From Ga0077530 sp046293075 (GTDB taxonomy: Bacteria; Pseudomonadota; Alphaproteobacteria; Rhizobiales; Hyphomicrobiaceae): 64,000 nucleotides of DNA. The notes under the pieces were generated by a model. That model did not search any database. It had not been told where the DNA came from and saw nothing but the letters and a program-made list of their open reading frames with translations. Position numbers and translations under genes: made by a program. Positions 1-7,658 of the stretch are shown piece by piece; position 1 is the stretch's first letter, and the number at the start of each line of letters is the position of its first letter. The stretch covers positions 1 through 64,000 of the forward strand of contig JBKBPL010000008.1 in the NCBI GenBank assembly GCA_046293075.1, written 5' to 3'.

Positions 1-376
1 TGCGCGCCCACTGCGCGTCCGTAAGTTCCCGCCGAATCAAGATCGCCCTCCCTCAGTTGCGATCTTGAATCACAATTGCGAGGCAGGGGGAATCCCCAAA
101 TGTCAACAGAACCTAGTGTGGGACCCGGGATGAAAGGTGTTTGTCCAGGTCATCCGAAGCCGCACCGCGGGCTCCAGCCCCGCATACATGACATTCAGCG
201 GAGCCCAGAACCGGCCATCCAGGTCGCGCTTCCGACCTCCGTACGGTGCGGCCGTGCATCGCGGCCGCAGATTCAAAGGATTCGCTCAAGACCTTTTGCT
301 CCCGACATTGTCTCCTGCTGGCATATTTATAGAAGAGGCGCGCCGACAGAGCGGCGCGGATGAGACAGGCTCACGC
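1..376. other. Gene-free stretch at the window start
   Basis: No reading frame here has convincing coding character, and the short open frames run into the next gene only because stop codons are rare at this GC content. The only ordered structure I see is a perfect inverted repeat at 37-68, listed separately. The stretch may hold the 3' flank of a gene lying outside the window and the leader of the small secreted protein that starts at 377. Confidence 0.5.
37..68. repeat. Perfect 10-bp inverted repeat with a 12-nt loop
   Basis: The arms TCAAGATCGC (37-46) and GCGATCTTGA (59-68) are exact reverse complements. They enclose a 12-base loop. Neither side carries a T-run, so a classical intrinsic terminator is not supported. 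It could be the stem of an RNA element or a binding site for a dimeric regulator. Confidence 0.6.
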
Positions 377-622
377 ATGAGACGCACTTCGCTGATTGCT
401 GCCCTGCTCCTCCTCCTGCCGCCTGCGGCAGCGGCGGAAGCGCTGCGGCCAGATCAGGCGATGCCCCCCGAGGTTGCGCCGATTGTCGTGGCCGATGCCT
501 CCTGCGCCAGCCTCTGCCGCCAGCGACACAACCAGTGCCGCATCGCGACACGGGGCGCCGCGCGCTGCGACGCGGAACTTCAGCGCTGCCTCAAGAGCTG
601 CATCGCAACGAAGCGCCGCTAG
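377..622 (+). CDS. Small secreted protein with a symmetric six-cysteine pattern
   Basis: This encodes 81 residues. Residues 1-20 form a signal peptide: two arginines, a leucine-rich core, then a run of alanines. The mature part has six cysteines at 43, 47, 54, 64, 71 and 75. Their spacing is C-x3-C-x6-C-x9-C-x6-C-x3-C, which reads the same in both directions. That fits an exported helical hairpin stapled by nested disulfides, but the pairing is inference. The ATG at 377 was chosen because it places the signal peptide at the N-terminus; a longer in-frame extension to 137 has no coding character. It lies 89 bases upstream of the AidB-like gene on the same strand. I do not recognise the family. 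Confidence 0.7.
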   Translation: MRRTSLIAALLLLLPPAAAAEALRPDQAMPPEVAPIVVADASCASLCRQRHNQCRIATRGAARCDAELQRCLKSCIATKRR

Positions 623-711
623 CATCTGGGCCGATGATCCCCCGCTTGCGGGTGCGGCCAGCCGGTGCGACTGTTCCGCCCAGGACGGCAATTGCTTGCG
701 GGGAGGCCAGC

Positions 712-2379
712 ATGCCCGCACTGTACTCCACACACGAGGTCACTAACCAGTCGCCCCCCTTCGAGGGCCGCAACCTGTTCGCCGATGACGCGCCGCTGCG
801 CGCCGCGGTCGCCCGCTATGCGCCCGATGCTGCAGACGCGCTCCATAGACTCGGGTCCGCGTTCGGCAGCGTGGAAGCGTTCGAGCGCGGACGCCTTGCC
901 AATGAGCACACGCCGCGTCTCAGGACCTATGACCGTCAAGGCCGGCGCCTCGACGTCGTCGAGTTTCATCCCGCCTATCATGAATGCCTGGCGGCGAGCT
1001 TTGCCGCCGGTCTCCATTGCAGTACCTGGGACCACCTTACTACCCCCGCGGCCGCCCCGCGCCCCGGTGCGCAGGCTGCGCGTGCTGCCGGCTTCTACAT
1101 GGCCGCGCAGATGGAGGCCGGCCACTGCTGCCCCGTGACCATGACGCACGCCGCCGTCGCGACGCTGCGCCTCGCGCCCGAGATTGCCGCCGAATGGCTG
1201 CCGCGCATTCTCTCGCGCACGTATGATGCCACCTTCCGCCCGGCACGGGAGAAGGCCTCCGTCACGTTCGGCATGGGCATGACCGAAAAACAGGGTGGCA
1301 CCGACGTGCGCACCAACACCACCACCGCCGAGCCCATAGCCCCGGGGGCCGGTGGCGGCACGCACCGCCTGATCGGGCACAAGTGGTTCATGTCGGCGCC
1401 GATGAGCGACGCCTTCCTCGTGCTGGCGCAGGCGCCCGGCGGGCTTTCTTGCTTCCTCGTGCCGCGCTTCCTTCCCGATGGCACCATCAACGCGCTTCAT
1501 TTCCAGCGCCTTAAGGACAAGCTCGGCAATCGCTCCAACGCCTCATCGGAGGTGGAATTCCACGGTGCCGAGAGCTGGCTGGTCGGCGAGGAAGGCCGCG
1601 GCGTGCCGGCGATCATCGAGATGGTGACTGCGACCCGGCTCGACTGCGCGGTGTCGTCGGCAGGACTGATGCGTCTCGCGCTGGCCAATGCCCTCCACCA
1701 TGCGCGCCACCGCACGGTCTTTCAGCGCCGGCTCGTCGATCAGCCACTGATGGCGCACGTGCTCGCCGACATGGCCCTCGACGTAGAGGCCGCGACGGCA
1801 CTTTCCTTCAGACTGGCGGCCGCCGTGGATGGGGCGGCACACGATGAGCGTCAGCGTGCCTGGGTGAGGCTGATGACCCCGGTGACGAAGCTCTGGGCCT
1901 GCAAGATTGCGCCGGCCCTCGCCTACGAGGCCATGGAGTGCCTCGGCGGCAATGGCTATGTCGAGGAGGGCCTTCTGGCCCGCATCTACCGCGAGGTTCC
2001 GGTCAACGCGATCTGGGAAGGCTCCGGCAATGTCATGGCGCTCGACATGCTGCGCGTCCTTCAGCGCGAGCCGGACGCGGTCGCGCTGGTGCTCGACGAG
2101 ATCACAGCGGCCACCGCAAACCATGCCGTATTGACGAGCGCCTGCACCCGCCTCAAGGACGCGCTCCGCAATCCGCAGCACATCGAGGCGCGGTCGCGCC
2201 AAGTGGCCGAAGCCCTGGCCGTTCTCGCCGCGGCGACCTTGCTCAATGCGCACACTCCGGCAGCCGTCGCCGACGCCTTCATCACGACGCGTGTCGGCGG
2301 CCCGGCACGCCAGTTCTATGGGCAGGGGCTGGAGACATCGGACGTGCGCGGCATTCTCGGCCGCGTCTTGCCCTCATGA
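712..2379 (+). CDS. aidB: AidB-type acyl-CoA dehydrogenase family protein
   Basis: This is a 555-residue flavoprotein of the acyl-CoA dehydrogenase superfamily, long for the family as AidB is. The N-terminus has the AidB-like T-H-E-V-x-N-Q and R-N-L sequences. The middle has the G-M-G-M-T-E-K-Q-G-G flavin/substrate loop, and the C-terminal part has E-C-L-G-G-N-G-Y and I-W-E-G-S-G-N. Enterobacterial AidB binds FAD and DNA and belongs to the alkylation (Ada) response; its physiological substrate is uncertain. The start is the ATG preceded by GGGAGG. The gene converges on the MarR gene, with 17 bases between the two stop codons. No ada or alkB gene is visible nearby, so a role in DNA protection is only an extrapolation. 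Confidence 0.85.
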   Translation: MPALYSTHEVTNQSPPFEGRNLFADDAPLRAAVARYAPDAADALHRLGSAFGSVEAFERGRLANEHTPRLRTYDRQGRRLDVVEFHPAYHECLAASFAAGLHCSTWDHLTTPAAAPRPGAQAARAAGFYMAAQMEAGHCCPVTMTHAAVATLRLAPEIAAEWLPRILSRTYDATFRPAREKASVTFGMGMTEKQGGTDVRTNTTTAEPIAPGAGGGTHRLIGHKWFMSAPMSDAFLVLAQAPGGLSCFLVPRFLPDGTINALHFQRLKDKLGNRSNASSEVEFHGAESWLVGEEGRGVPAIIEMVTATRLDCAVSSAGLMRLALANALHHARHRTVFQRRLVDQPLMAHVLADMALDVEAATALSFRLAAAVDGAAHDERQRAWVRLMTPVTKLWACKIAPALAYEAMECLGGNGYVEEGLLARIYREVPVNAIWEGSGNVMALDMLRVLQREPDAVALVLDEITAATANHAVLTSACTRLKDALRNPQHIEARSRQVAEALAVLAAATLLNAHTPAAVADAFITTRVGGPARQFYGQGLETSDVRGILGRVLPS

Positions 2380-2396
2380 TCCTGTGCGGCTGCACG

Positions 2397-2858
2397 CTAC
2401 GCGGCCTTCGATGTCGAGGCAGAGCCAAGACCGCCGATGATGGCCTCGAGCGCCGCAAGCAGGTCGTCGCGCCGGACGCCCGGCACCTGTTGTAGCAAGC
2501 GCTCCTCGACCCGCCGTGCCGCAGGCTTGATGGCAAGGAGCACAGATCGCCCTTCCGGTGTGAGGCGGACGACGTAGGCGCGTGCGTCTGAGCGGGACCG
2601 GCGCCGGTTCACCAGCCCGCGCTTGACGAGCCGTTTGACGATGTCCGCGAGCGTCGAGCGGTCGATGCCGGTCGCCTCCACGATCTGGGTCTGGCTCGCG
2701 CTCTCAAGCACCTCGAGTGCGGCCAGTACCGCGAACTGCCGCGGCGTCAGATCGGCGCCCGATGTCTCGTTCGCAAAGAGCTCGTCCGCGGCCTGGCTGG
2801 CACGATGGAGCATGTGGATCGCGGACGTATCCAGCTCGTGAGAAGTCTCATTACGCAT
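2397..2858 (-). CDS. MarR family transcriptional regulator
   Basis: This 153-residue protein has the MarR winged-helix layout. An N-terminal dimerisation helix is followed by the helix-turn-helix around residues 55-85 (S-Q-T-Q-I-V-E-A-T-G-I-D-R-S-T), then the wing with R-R-R-S-R-S-D-A-R-A-Y and L-T-P-E-G. The C-terminal helix completes the dimer interface. Such proteins usually repress a neighbouring efflux or degradation gene and lose DNA binding when they bind a phenolic ligand. A pseudo-palindromic ACAATTG element lies about 130 bases upstream of its start and may be its operator. Its regulon cannot be read from sequence. Confidence 0.9.
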   Translation of the reverse strand: MRNETSHELDTSAIHMLHRASQAADELFANETSGADLTPRQFAVLAALEVLESASQTQIVEATGIDRSTLADIVKRLVKRGLVNRRRSRSDARAYVVRLTPEGRSVLLAIKPAARRVEERLLQQVPGVRRDDLLAALEAIIGGLGSASTSKAA

Positions 2859-3167
2859 GTCGAAGCGCCTTCATCGGACGGGAGTGAGCTCGATTGGCCC
2901 ATCAGCCCACGGAAACACGGCGGATGCATGGCCTCTGGCTATCTGCAGGCTGCGGCATCGGCGCATAGAGCATTGCTTTGGCACACAATTGTTCAATAGT
3001 GCGCGTGCGTCCGTATTGCAGCCGCCAAGTCAACACAATTGGTCTCATCGCTAATAAACCGTGTCCCGAACAAAAAGTTCCCAGGCCCCCGAGCAGCGGC
3101 GGCTTGCCTTGAGCGGGGCACGCACCACGTTTAAGAGAGCAACATCCAAGAACCGGCCGGGCTACAC
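2859..3167. other. Intergenic region between divergent marR and sufE
   Basis: This is a regulatory gap of about 310 bases between two divergently transcribed genes. It is more AT-rich than its surroundings. It contains two copies of ACAATTG (2985-2991 and 3035-3041), the first within a near-palindrome. I see no convincing -35/-10 pair and no small reading frame that looks coding. Confidence 0.5.
2985..3000. promoter_or_regulatory. Candidate MarR-type operator (pseudo-palindrome)
   Basis: The sequence is ACAATTG-TT-CAATAGT. The two 7-base arms are inverted repeats with one mismatch and a 2-base spacer. A second ACAATTG half lies at 3035-3041. Position in the marR upstream region suggests autoregulation. 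A more perfect form of the same core lies upstream of the efflux adaptor gene at 25921-25935. Confidence 0.35.
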
Positions 3168-3599
3168 ATGACACTGGACGACATTCGCGCGGACTTCGCC
3201 CTCCTCGATGACTGGGAAGACAGGTACCGCTATGTCATCGAGCTCGGCCGCACGCTGCCCGCGTTCGACGAGGCACAGCGCACGCCCGAGAACAAGGTGC
3301 GGGGCTGCGTCAGCCAGGTCTGGCTTGCGACCCGTTGGCCTGCCGGACCCGACGGCGCACCGGTGCTGGACATGCAGGGCGACAGCGATGCGCACATCGT
3401 GCGGGGCCTCATCGCGATCCTGCTGGCGCTCTACGCCGGGCGGACGGCGGAGGAAGTGCTGAGCGTCGACGCCCGCGCCATATTCCGCGAACTCGGCCTT
3501 TCCGAGCACCTGACCGCGCAGCGCTCGAACGGGCTCAACGCGATGGTCGAGCGCATCCGCGCCGACGCCCAAGCCGCGCTCGCGACGCAGAGCGGTTGA
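3168..3599 (+). CDS. sufE: SufE cysteine desulfuration protein
   Basis: SufE is 143 residues here, the usual length. It takes persulfide sulfur from the cysteine desulfurase SufS and delivers it to the SufBCD scaffold for Fe-S cluster assembly in the cytoplasm. The conserved V-R-G-C-V-S-Q-V-W segment carries the acceptor Cys47. The N-terminus has the typical D-W-E-D-R-Y-x-Y-x-I-x-L-G-R signature. The rest of the suf operon is not adjacent, as is common for sufE in alphaproteobacteria. It ends three bases before the stop codon of the convergent trans-sulfuration gene. Fe-S consumers in the window include NuoG, NuoI and Mrp. Confidence 0.95.
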   Translation: MTLDDIRADFALLDDWEDRYRYVIELGRTLPAFDEAQRTPENKVRGCVSQVWLATRWPAGPDGAPVLDMQGDSDAHIVRGLIAILLALYAGRTAEEVLSVDARAIFRELGLSEHLTAQRSNGLNAMVERIRADAQAALATQSG

Positions 3600-3602
3600 C
3601 CT

Positions 3603-4739
3603 CTAGCCGAGCGCCTGATCGAGATCGGCGATCAGATCGGCTGGATCCTCGAGCCCGACGGAAAGCCGCAGGAGATCGGCCGGACAGGGCGTGCCGGCGC
3701 CCTCGACGCTGGCGCGGTGCTCCACAAGGCTTTCGACGCCGCCGAGCGATGTCGCGCGCTTCCACAGCGCAACGCGCGCTGCCACCGCGATCGCGGCGGC
3801 CTCGCCGCCGGCCACGCGGATCGAGAGCATCCCGCCGAAGCCGCCGCGCATCTGCTTCGCTGCGACGTTGTGCCCCGGCCCGGGCAGTCCAGGATAGAGG
3901 ACCTCCACCACACGCCGGTCGGCGGCGAAGTGCCGGGCGATCGTCAGCGCCGCCGCCGACTGGTGGGCAACACGCACGTGCAGGGTGCGCAGCCCGCGCA
4001 GCAGCAGCGAGGCCTCAAAGGGTGAGAGCACGGCCCCGAGCCCCGAGCGCAGAGCTTTCGCGCGCTCAAAGACGGCATCTTCGCGTGCGAAGAGCAGCGC
4101 ACCGGCGATGATGTCCGAGTGGCCGTTGAGATACTTGGTCGCCGAGTGCATGACGAGATCGGCACCGAGCGCGAGCGGCTGAGTCAGCACAGGCGTTGCA
4201 ACCGTCGAGTCAACGCCGAGCAGCGCGCCGGCCTGATGTGCGGCCTCGGCTGCAGCGGCGACGTCGCTGATCCCCCAGAGCGGATTGGCGGGTGTCTCGA
4301 TCCACACCATGCGTGTTTGGCCCGGCCGGATTGCCGCGCGGATCGCATCGGGATCGGTCGCATCGACGAAGGTCGTCTCAATGCCGAGCGTTGGGGCAAC
4401 ATTCGCGAGCCAGCCCTTGAGCGCCCAGTACATGACCTGCGGGGCAACAACATGCGCCGGCCGCTCAAGGGCCAGGAAGGCCGTCGTCGCCGCCGCCATC
4501 CCCGACCCCATAAGCAGGCAGGCGGCCGCACCTTCGAGGGCCTGCAGCACACCTTCAGCCTGGCGCACGTTCGGATTATCGGGGCGCGCGTAGATATAGC
4601 CGCGGCGATAGGCGTTGTCGGGATCGCGCTCGAAAGTCGAGGCAATCTGGATCGGCGGCACGATCGCGCCCGTCACGGGATCGACAAGACCGCCCGCCTG
4701 CGCGGCAATCGTGCGGGGCTGCCACTTGCGCTTGCTCAA
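3603..4739 (-). CDS. PLP-dependent trans-sulfuration enzyme (Cys/Met metabolism family)
   Basis: This is a 378-residue fold-type I PLP enzyme of the cystathionine gamma-synthase / gamma-lyase / O-acylhomoserine sulfhydrylase family. Visible signatures are Y-x-R near residue 50 with the following N-P, the G-S-G-M cofactor-binding turn near residue 78, E-T-P-x-N-P near 148, and H-S-A-T-K-Y-L-N-G-H-S-D, where Lys202 forms the Schiff base. The exact reaction cannot be told from sequence; MetB, MetC, MetZ and CGL types look alike. It is the last gene of a minus-strand operon, 17 bases after a methyltransferase-fold gene. That context suggests a sulfur-containing product or SAM/homocysteine recycling. 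Confidence 0.88.
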   Translation of the reverse strand: MSKRKWQPRTIAAQAGGLVDPVTGAIVPPIQIASTFERDPDNAYRRGYIYARPDNPNVRQAEGVLQALEGAAACLLMGSGMAAATTAFLALERPAHVVAPQVMYWALKGWLANVAPTLGIETTFVDATDPDAIRAAIRPGQTRMVWIETPANPLWGISDVAAAAEAAHQAGALLGVDSTVATPVLTQPLALGADLVMHSATKYLNGHSDIIAGALLFAREDAVFERAKALRSGLGAVLSPFEASLLLRGLRTLHVRVAHQSAAALTIARHFAADRRVVEVLYPGLPGPGHNVAAKQMRGGFGGMLSIRVAGGEAAAIAVAARVALWKRATSLGGVESLVEHRASVEGAGTPCPADLLRLSVGLEDPADLIADLDQALG

Positions 4740-4756
4740 ACTGAACTCCTCCGCGA

Positions 4757-5320
4757 TCAGCGCGGCTTGGCGAGGATGCGCAGCGTCTTGAAGGCGCCGG
4801 CCTCGGTGAAGCCACGCGCGTCCTTCAAGCCATCGATGACGGCCAGCGTCGCCTTGTAGCCATCCGAACCGGTATAGAAGTGCATCTCCCCACCGGGCTT
4901 GATCTTGTCCGCGAGCACGAGCGTCATCTCGAGATCGGTCAGCGCGCCATAGGCATCGTTCTTCTCGGTGCGGAACTCGCAGGCGTGGAAGTTCGTCACG
5001 TAGTCGAGATCGGGCAAGAGGCGCGGATCGAGCTGGTAGATGTCACCGAAATAGGCCTTGTAGGTGGCCCCAAGGCGTGGCTTCTCGATGAGCAGCTTGA
5101 CGTAGGCATCATACTCGCCCGGCGATGCGGTGATGCCCAGAACGGCATTATTGGAGCCGTTCTCCGCGGTCCTGAGGCCCAGAATATGATGGCTGCCTGT
5201 GCCGAAGTGGAAGATGGCGGCACCCTTGACGCTCTTTTCCTCCAGGTACTCTGCAAAGTGCACGTCACAGGGGCAGAGGCGCTCGTCGAGCCCCCAGCTC
5301 GCATCCCAGAAGTTCAGCAT
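4757..5320 (-). CDS. Methyltransferase-fold protein, 187 aa
   Basis: I do not recognise the exact family. The chain looks like a compact class I SAM-methyltransferase fold. F-H-F-G-T-G-S-H-H near residue 38 stands where the glycine-rich SAM loop would be, G-D-I-Y-Q-L-D-P lies in the position of motif II/III, and L-A-D-K-I-K-P-G-G-E-M-H-F is motif IV-VI-like. The N-terminus has N-F-W-D-A-S-W-G-L-D-E-R-x-C-P-C-D-V-H-F. I chose the ATG at 5320 because GGAG lies upstream of it and it starts 16 bases after the preceding stop; the frame stays open upstream to 5362. It sits between a second methyltransferase and a trans-sulfuration enzyme. Confidence 0.7.
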   Translation of the reverse strand: MLNFWDASWGLDERLCPCDVHFAEYLEEKSVKGAAIFHFGTGSHHILGLRTAENGSNNAVLGITASPGEYDAYVKLLIEKPRLGATYKAYFGDIYQLDPRLLPDLDYVTNFHACEFRTEKNDAYGALTDLEMTLVLADKIKPGGEMHFYTGSDGYKATLAVIDGLKDARGFTEAGAFKTLRILAKPR

Positions 5321-5336
5321 AAAGGCACTCCAGTTC

Positions 5337-6137
5337 TCAGGCAGGCTTACGGGCGATAACAATCAGCTCGTCGAGGGTGAAGCCGATCGTGTCACCGTCG
5401 AATGTCGGCTTGAGGAAAGCGGCAAACGCACCCTTCGCGCCCGTGAGCATGGCGCGCAGTTCCGCGACGGTTGCCTCCGGCACATTCATCGTCCGGCACC
5501 AGGTGGCAAAGTCCATGGCCTTCGGCGCGTGCTCGATGTGAACGAGTTCGAGGCCCGCCGCGCTGATCTCGCGCGTCCATTCGGCCGTCGTCAGGGCGCG
5601 CCCATGCGAAGGATCGCGGGTCTTTTCAAATGCGTTGTAGGCGTCCGCGGCTGCGGCCAGCTCCGCCAATGGAAAGCCCGGCGTCGTCGCCTCGTCCGGC
5701 GAGACATTATCGACCAGCGCGAAGGTGCCGCCGGGCTTCAGCACGCGCCGGCTCTCGCGGAGAAATGCGGGGATGTCCGGGAAGTGATGTGGTGCGATCC
5801 GGCAAGTCACGAGGTGGAAGCGCGCGTCGGGAAAGGGCAGCCGCTCGGCATCCGCCGCCGCCGTGGTCATGTTGGCCAAGCCCTTGGCGGCCGCAAGCTT
5901 CGCCGCCTCGTCCAGCATCTCGGGGGTCAGATCGCTCGCGATCACCTCGCGAACGTGCGGCGCGAAAGCCGCGGCCGTGTGCCCCGCCCCCGTTGCCACA
6001 TCGAGCGCCGACCAGTCCGCACCGGGCTTCACCAGCTCGACAAGACGGGCGAGGCTCGCGCCCTTGGCGTGCACGGCCGACGTCGCATAGGCTGCGGCAT
6101 TTGCGCCGAACTGCTGCTGGACAAGGGTCTTGGACAT
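5337..6137 (-). CDS. Class I SAM-dependent methyltransferase (UbiE/Methyltransf_11-like)
   Basis: The protein has 266 residues. SAM-binding motif I is L-D-V-A-T-G-A-G-H-T at residues 45-54. The acidic residue after beta2 lies in A-S-D-L-T-P-E-M, and the post-motif region is A-D-A-E-R-L-P-F-P-D. R-V-L-K-P-G-G-T-F-A-L-V-D is motif VI. The layout matches UbiE-like small-molecule methyltransferases. It is the first gene of a three-gene minus-strand operon, with GGAAGGAG upstream of its ATG and a plausible sigma70-type promoter at 6168-6197. The substrate is unknown. Confidence 0.85.
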   Translation of the reverse strand: MSKTLVQQQFGANAAAYATSAVHAKGASLARLVELVKPGADWSALDVATGAGHTAAAFAPHVREVIASDLTPEMLDEAAKLAAAKGLANMTTAAADAERLPFPDARFHLVTCRIAPHHFPDIPAFLRESRRVLKPGGTFALVDNVSPDEATTPGFPLAELAAAADAYNAFEKTRDPSHGRALTTAEWTREISAAGLELVHIEHAPKAMDFATWCRTMNVPEATVAELRAMLTGAKGAFAAFLKPTFDGDTIGFTLDELIVIARKPA

Positions 6138-6167
6138 GAAGCGGGGCTCCTTCCAACGGGCGGGCGG

Positions 6168-6197
6168 ACTATACGCCGGTCACCATGCCCCGCGAAA
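6168..6197 (-). promoter_or_regulatory. Candidate promoter of the methyltransferase/trans-sulfuration operon
   Basis: On the minus strand a -35-like TTTCGC (6197-6192) is separated by 18 bases from a good -10 TATAGT (6173-6168). The start codon of the first gene lies 30 bases downstream, with GGAAGGAG in between. The -35 match is weak. Confidence 0.4.
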
Positions 6198-6247
6198 GGC
6201 GCGATTATGGCCTACCCCTAGGCCGCTGGCACCTGGCGCCACGTCGG

Positions 6248-6715
6248 CTATCTGCGTGGGGGGACCTCGCGGCAATCGGCCCCCGGCGGCCGCGCCATGA
6301 TCTGCACGGCGTAGAAGCTCGGGGTCGGACCCGGCGCGCGGACCACGCCAACGCCGATCTGCGTCACCTTTGGCGAAACCATGTTCGCGCGATGACTGGG
6401 TGAGTTCTTCCACCCCGCCACGACCGTCCCCGCCAGAGCACTCGCCGAGAAGCCCTTCGGGTCCCGGCGCCAGGACAGATTTTCGGCAAGCCAGCAGAAG
6501 CGATAGCCCTGCGCCCTGACCCGCGCGTCCATGCTGCGGCCGTCCGCGGCATGCGAGAGCGTACCGGTCCTCGCGAGATAGGCCGCATAGGCGCGTGCGG
6601 CGGCTGCGAGCTGCCTGTTCGAAGACAACGTGCCGAGCTTCTGCTCGCGGCGGAAGGCGTTGGTCATCTGAACAATCGCGATCTCCGTCTTGGGAAGATC
6701 AGGCAGAGTGGTCAT
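6248..6715 (-). CDS. CAP-domain (SCP/PR-1-like) protein
   Basis: This 155-residue protein is essentially one CAP domain. Hallmarks are N-x-x-R-x-x-x-x-L near the N-terminus, L-S-H-A-A-D-G, a central A-E-N-L-S segment, G-W-K-N-S-P-S-H-R-A-N-M, and the C-terminal F-Y-A-V-Q-I-M. Bacterial members are usually secreted or envelope proteins of unclear function. No signal peptide is visible from the ATG at 6715 nor from the in-frame GTG at 6721, which is odd for the family. Two cysteines may pair. It is upstream of, and parallel to, the methyltransferase operon with about 110 bases between. Confidence 0.85.
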   Translation of the reverse strand: MTTLPDLPKTEIAIVQMTNAFRREQKLGTLSSNRQLAAAARAYAAYLARTGTLSHAADGRSMDARVRAQGYRFCWLAENLSWRRDPKGFSASALAGTVVAGWKNSPSHRANMVSPKVTQIGVGVVRAPGPTPSFYAVQIMARPPGADCREVPPRR

Positions 6716-6763
6716 GGGCACAGGCTCGCACGTTGCGCGGACGATTGGACGGCGGGGTGGGGG

Positions 6764-7402
6764 TCAGAGTGGGGCGAAGCTGTTGGTCGCCTCGTTCAGG
6801 ACGGAGAGCTGGCCGGTGGAAATGTCGAAATAGGCGCCGTGCAGCGCGAGGCGGCCCCTGCCCTCAAGTGCCTGGACACATGGGAATGTGCGCAGATTGG
6901 CGAGGGAGACCTTGATGCCCTCCCGCTCGAAACTGGCGCTGAGCTCGGAGGCCGGCCGGCCCGCGTTCGCGGCGACAAGACGGACACGGGCGCCATCGAG
7001 CATCGACATCCAGTTGGCGATGAACTCGGCTTCGGTCTGGCGCGCTGCCTCGTGATCAATGCAGGCGCGGACGCCGCCGCACCCCGAATGACCGATCACC
7101 ACGATGTGCTTCACCCGCAGATTGAGGGCGGCGAATTCCAGCGCTGCGCTTACGCCGTGATACTTGCCGTCCGTCTCGTAGGGCGGCACGAGGTTGGCGA
7201 CATTGCGCACAACGAACAGCTCGCCCGGCATGGCACTGGAGACGGCCTCGGGCTCGACGCGGCTGTCGCAACAGCTCACGACCATGACCTCTGGATGCTG
7301 GCCCTGATTGGCAAGCCGCTCGTATTCGTTCTGATGGGGGACGAAATGGCGCAGCTTGAAGCGCCGGTAGCGGTCGGCGAGGTGATCGGGGAAGTAGCTC
7401 AT
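6764..7402 (-). CDS. can: Beta-class carbonic anhydrase
   Basis: The 212-residue protein interconverts CO2 and bicarbonate in the cytoplasm. The zinc site is visible as C-C-D-S-R (Cys44, Asp46, Arg48) and G-H-S-G-C-G-G (His105, Cys108). V-V-R-N-V-A-N-L-V-P and H-G-V-S-A-A-L-E-F are also typical beta-CA sequences. The ATG at 7402 was chosen because family similarity starts there; the frame stays open upstream to 7693 without family-like sequence. It is divergent from the double AAA+ gene with 256 bases between. Bicarbonate would feed carboxylases such as propionyl-CoA carboxylase. Confidence 0.93.
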   Translation of the reverse strand: MSYFPDHLADRYRRFKLRHFVPHQNEYERLANQGQHPEVMVVSCCDSRVEPEAVSSAMPGELFVVRNVANLVPPYETDGKYHGVSAALEFAALNLRVKHIVVIGHSGCGGVRACIDHEAARQTEAEFIANWMSMLDGARVRLVAANAGRPASELSASFEREGIKVSLANLRTFPCVQALEGRGRLALHGAYFDISTGQLSVLNEATNSFAPL

Positions 7403-7658
7403 GCGACGTCCGCAGTGTCGGTTTACGCTAAGGATGTGTCGGGGGCATACCGGCCCGTGGCGGGAAGGAATGGCGGCTGCGGCGGGCAAGCGCAAGCAGG
7501 AACTTGTGCCGCTGCAACCGTCCAAGACCGCCCTCCACCCATGGCGGCCGTCGCAGTGGCTCTGCCTCCGCTCGCCAATCACAACCTTCCAGTTTGGTGG
7601 CCCCCGACATAGCATGGGCAAGGGCAGAAGACGTCTTCCGAGCAACCGGCAGGCTGCC

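Noticed and set aside
137..376. Upstream extension of the six-cysteine protein
   Set aside because: It would bury the signal peptide in the chain and has no coding character.
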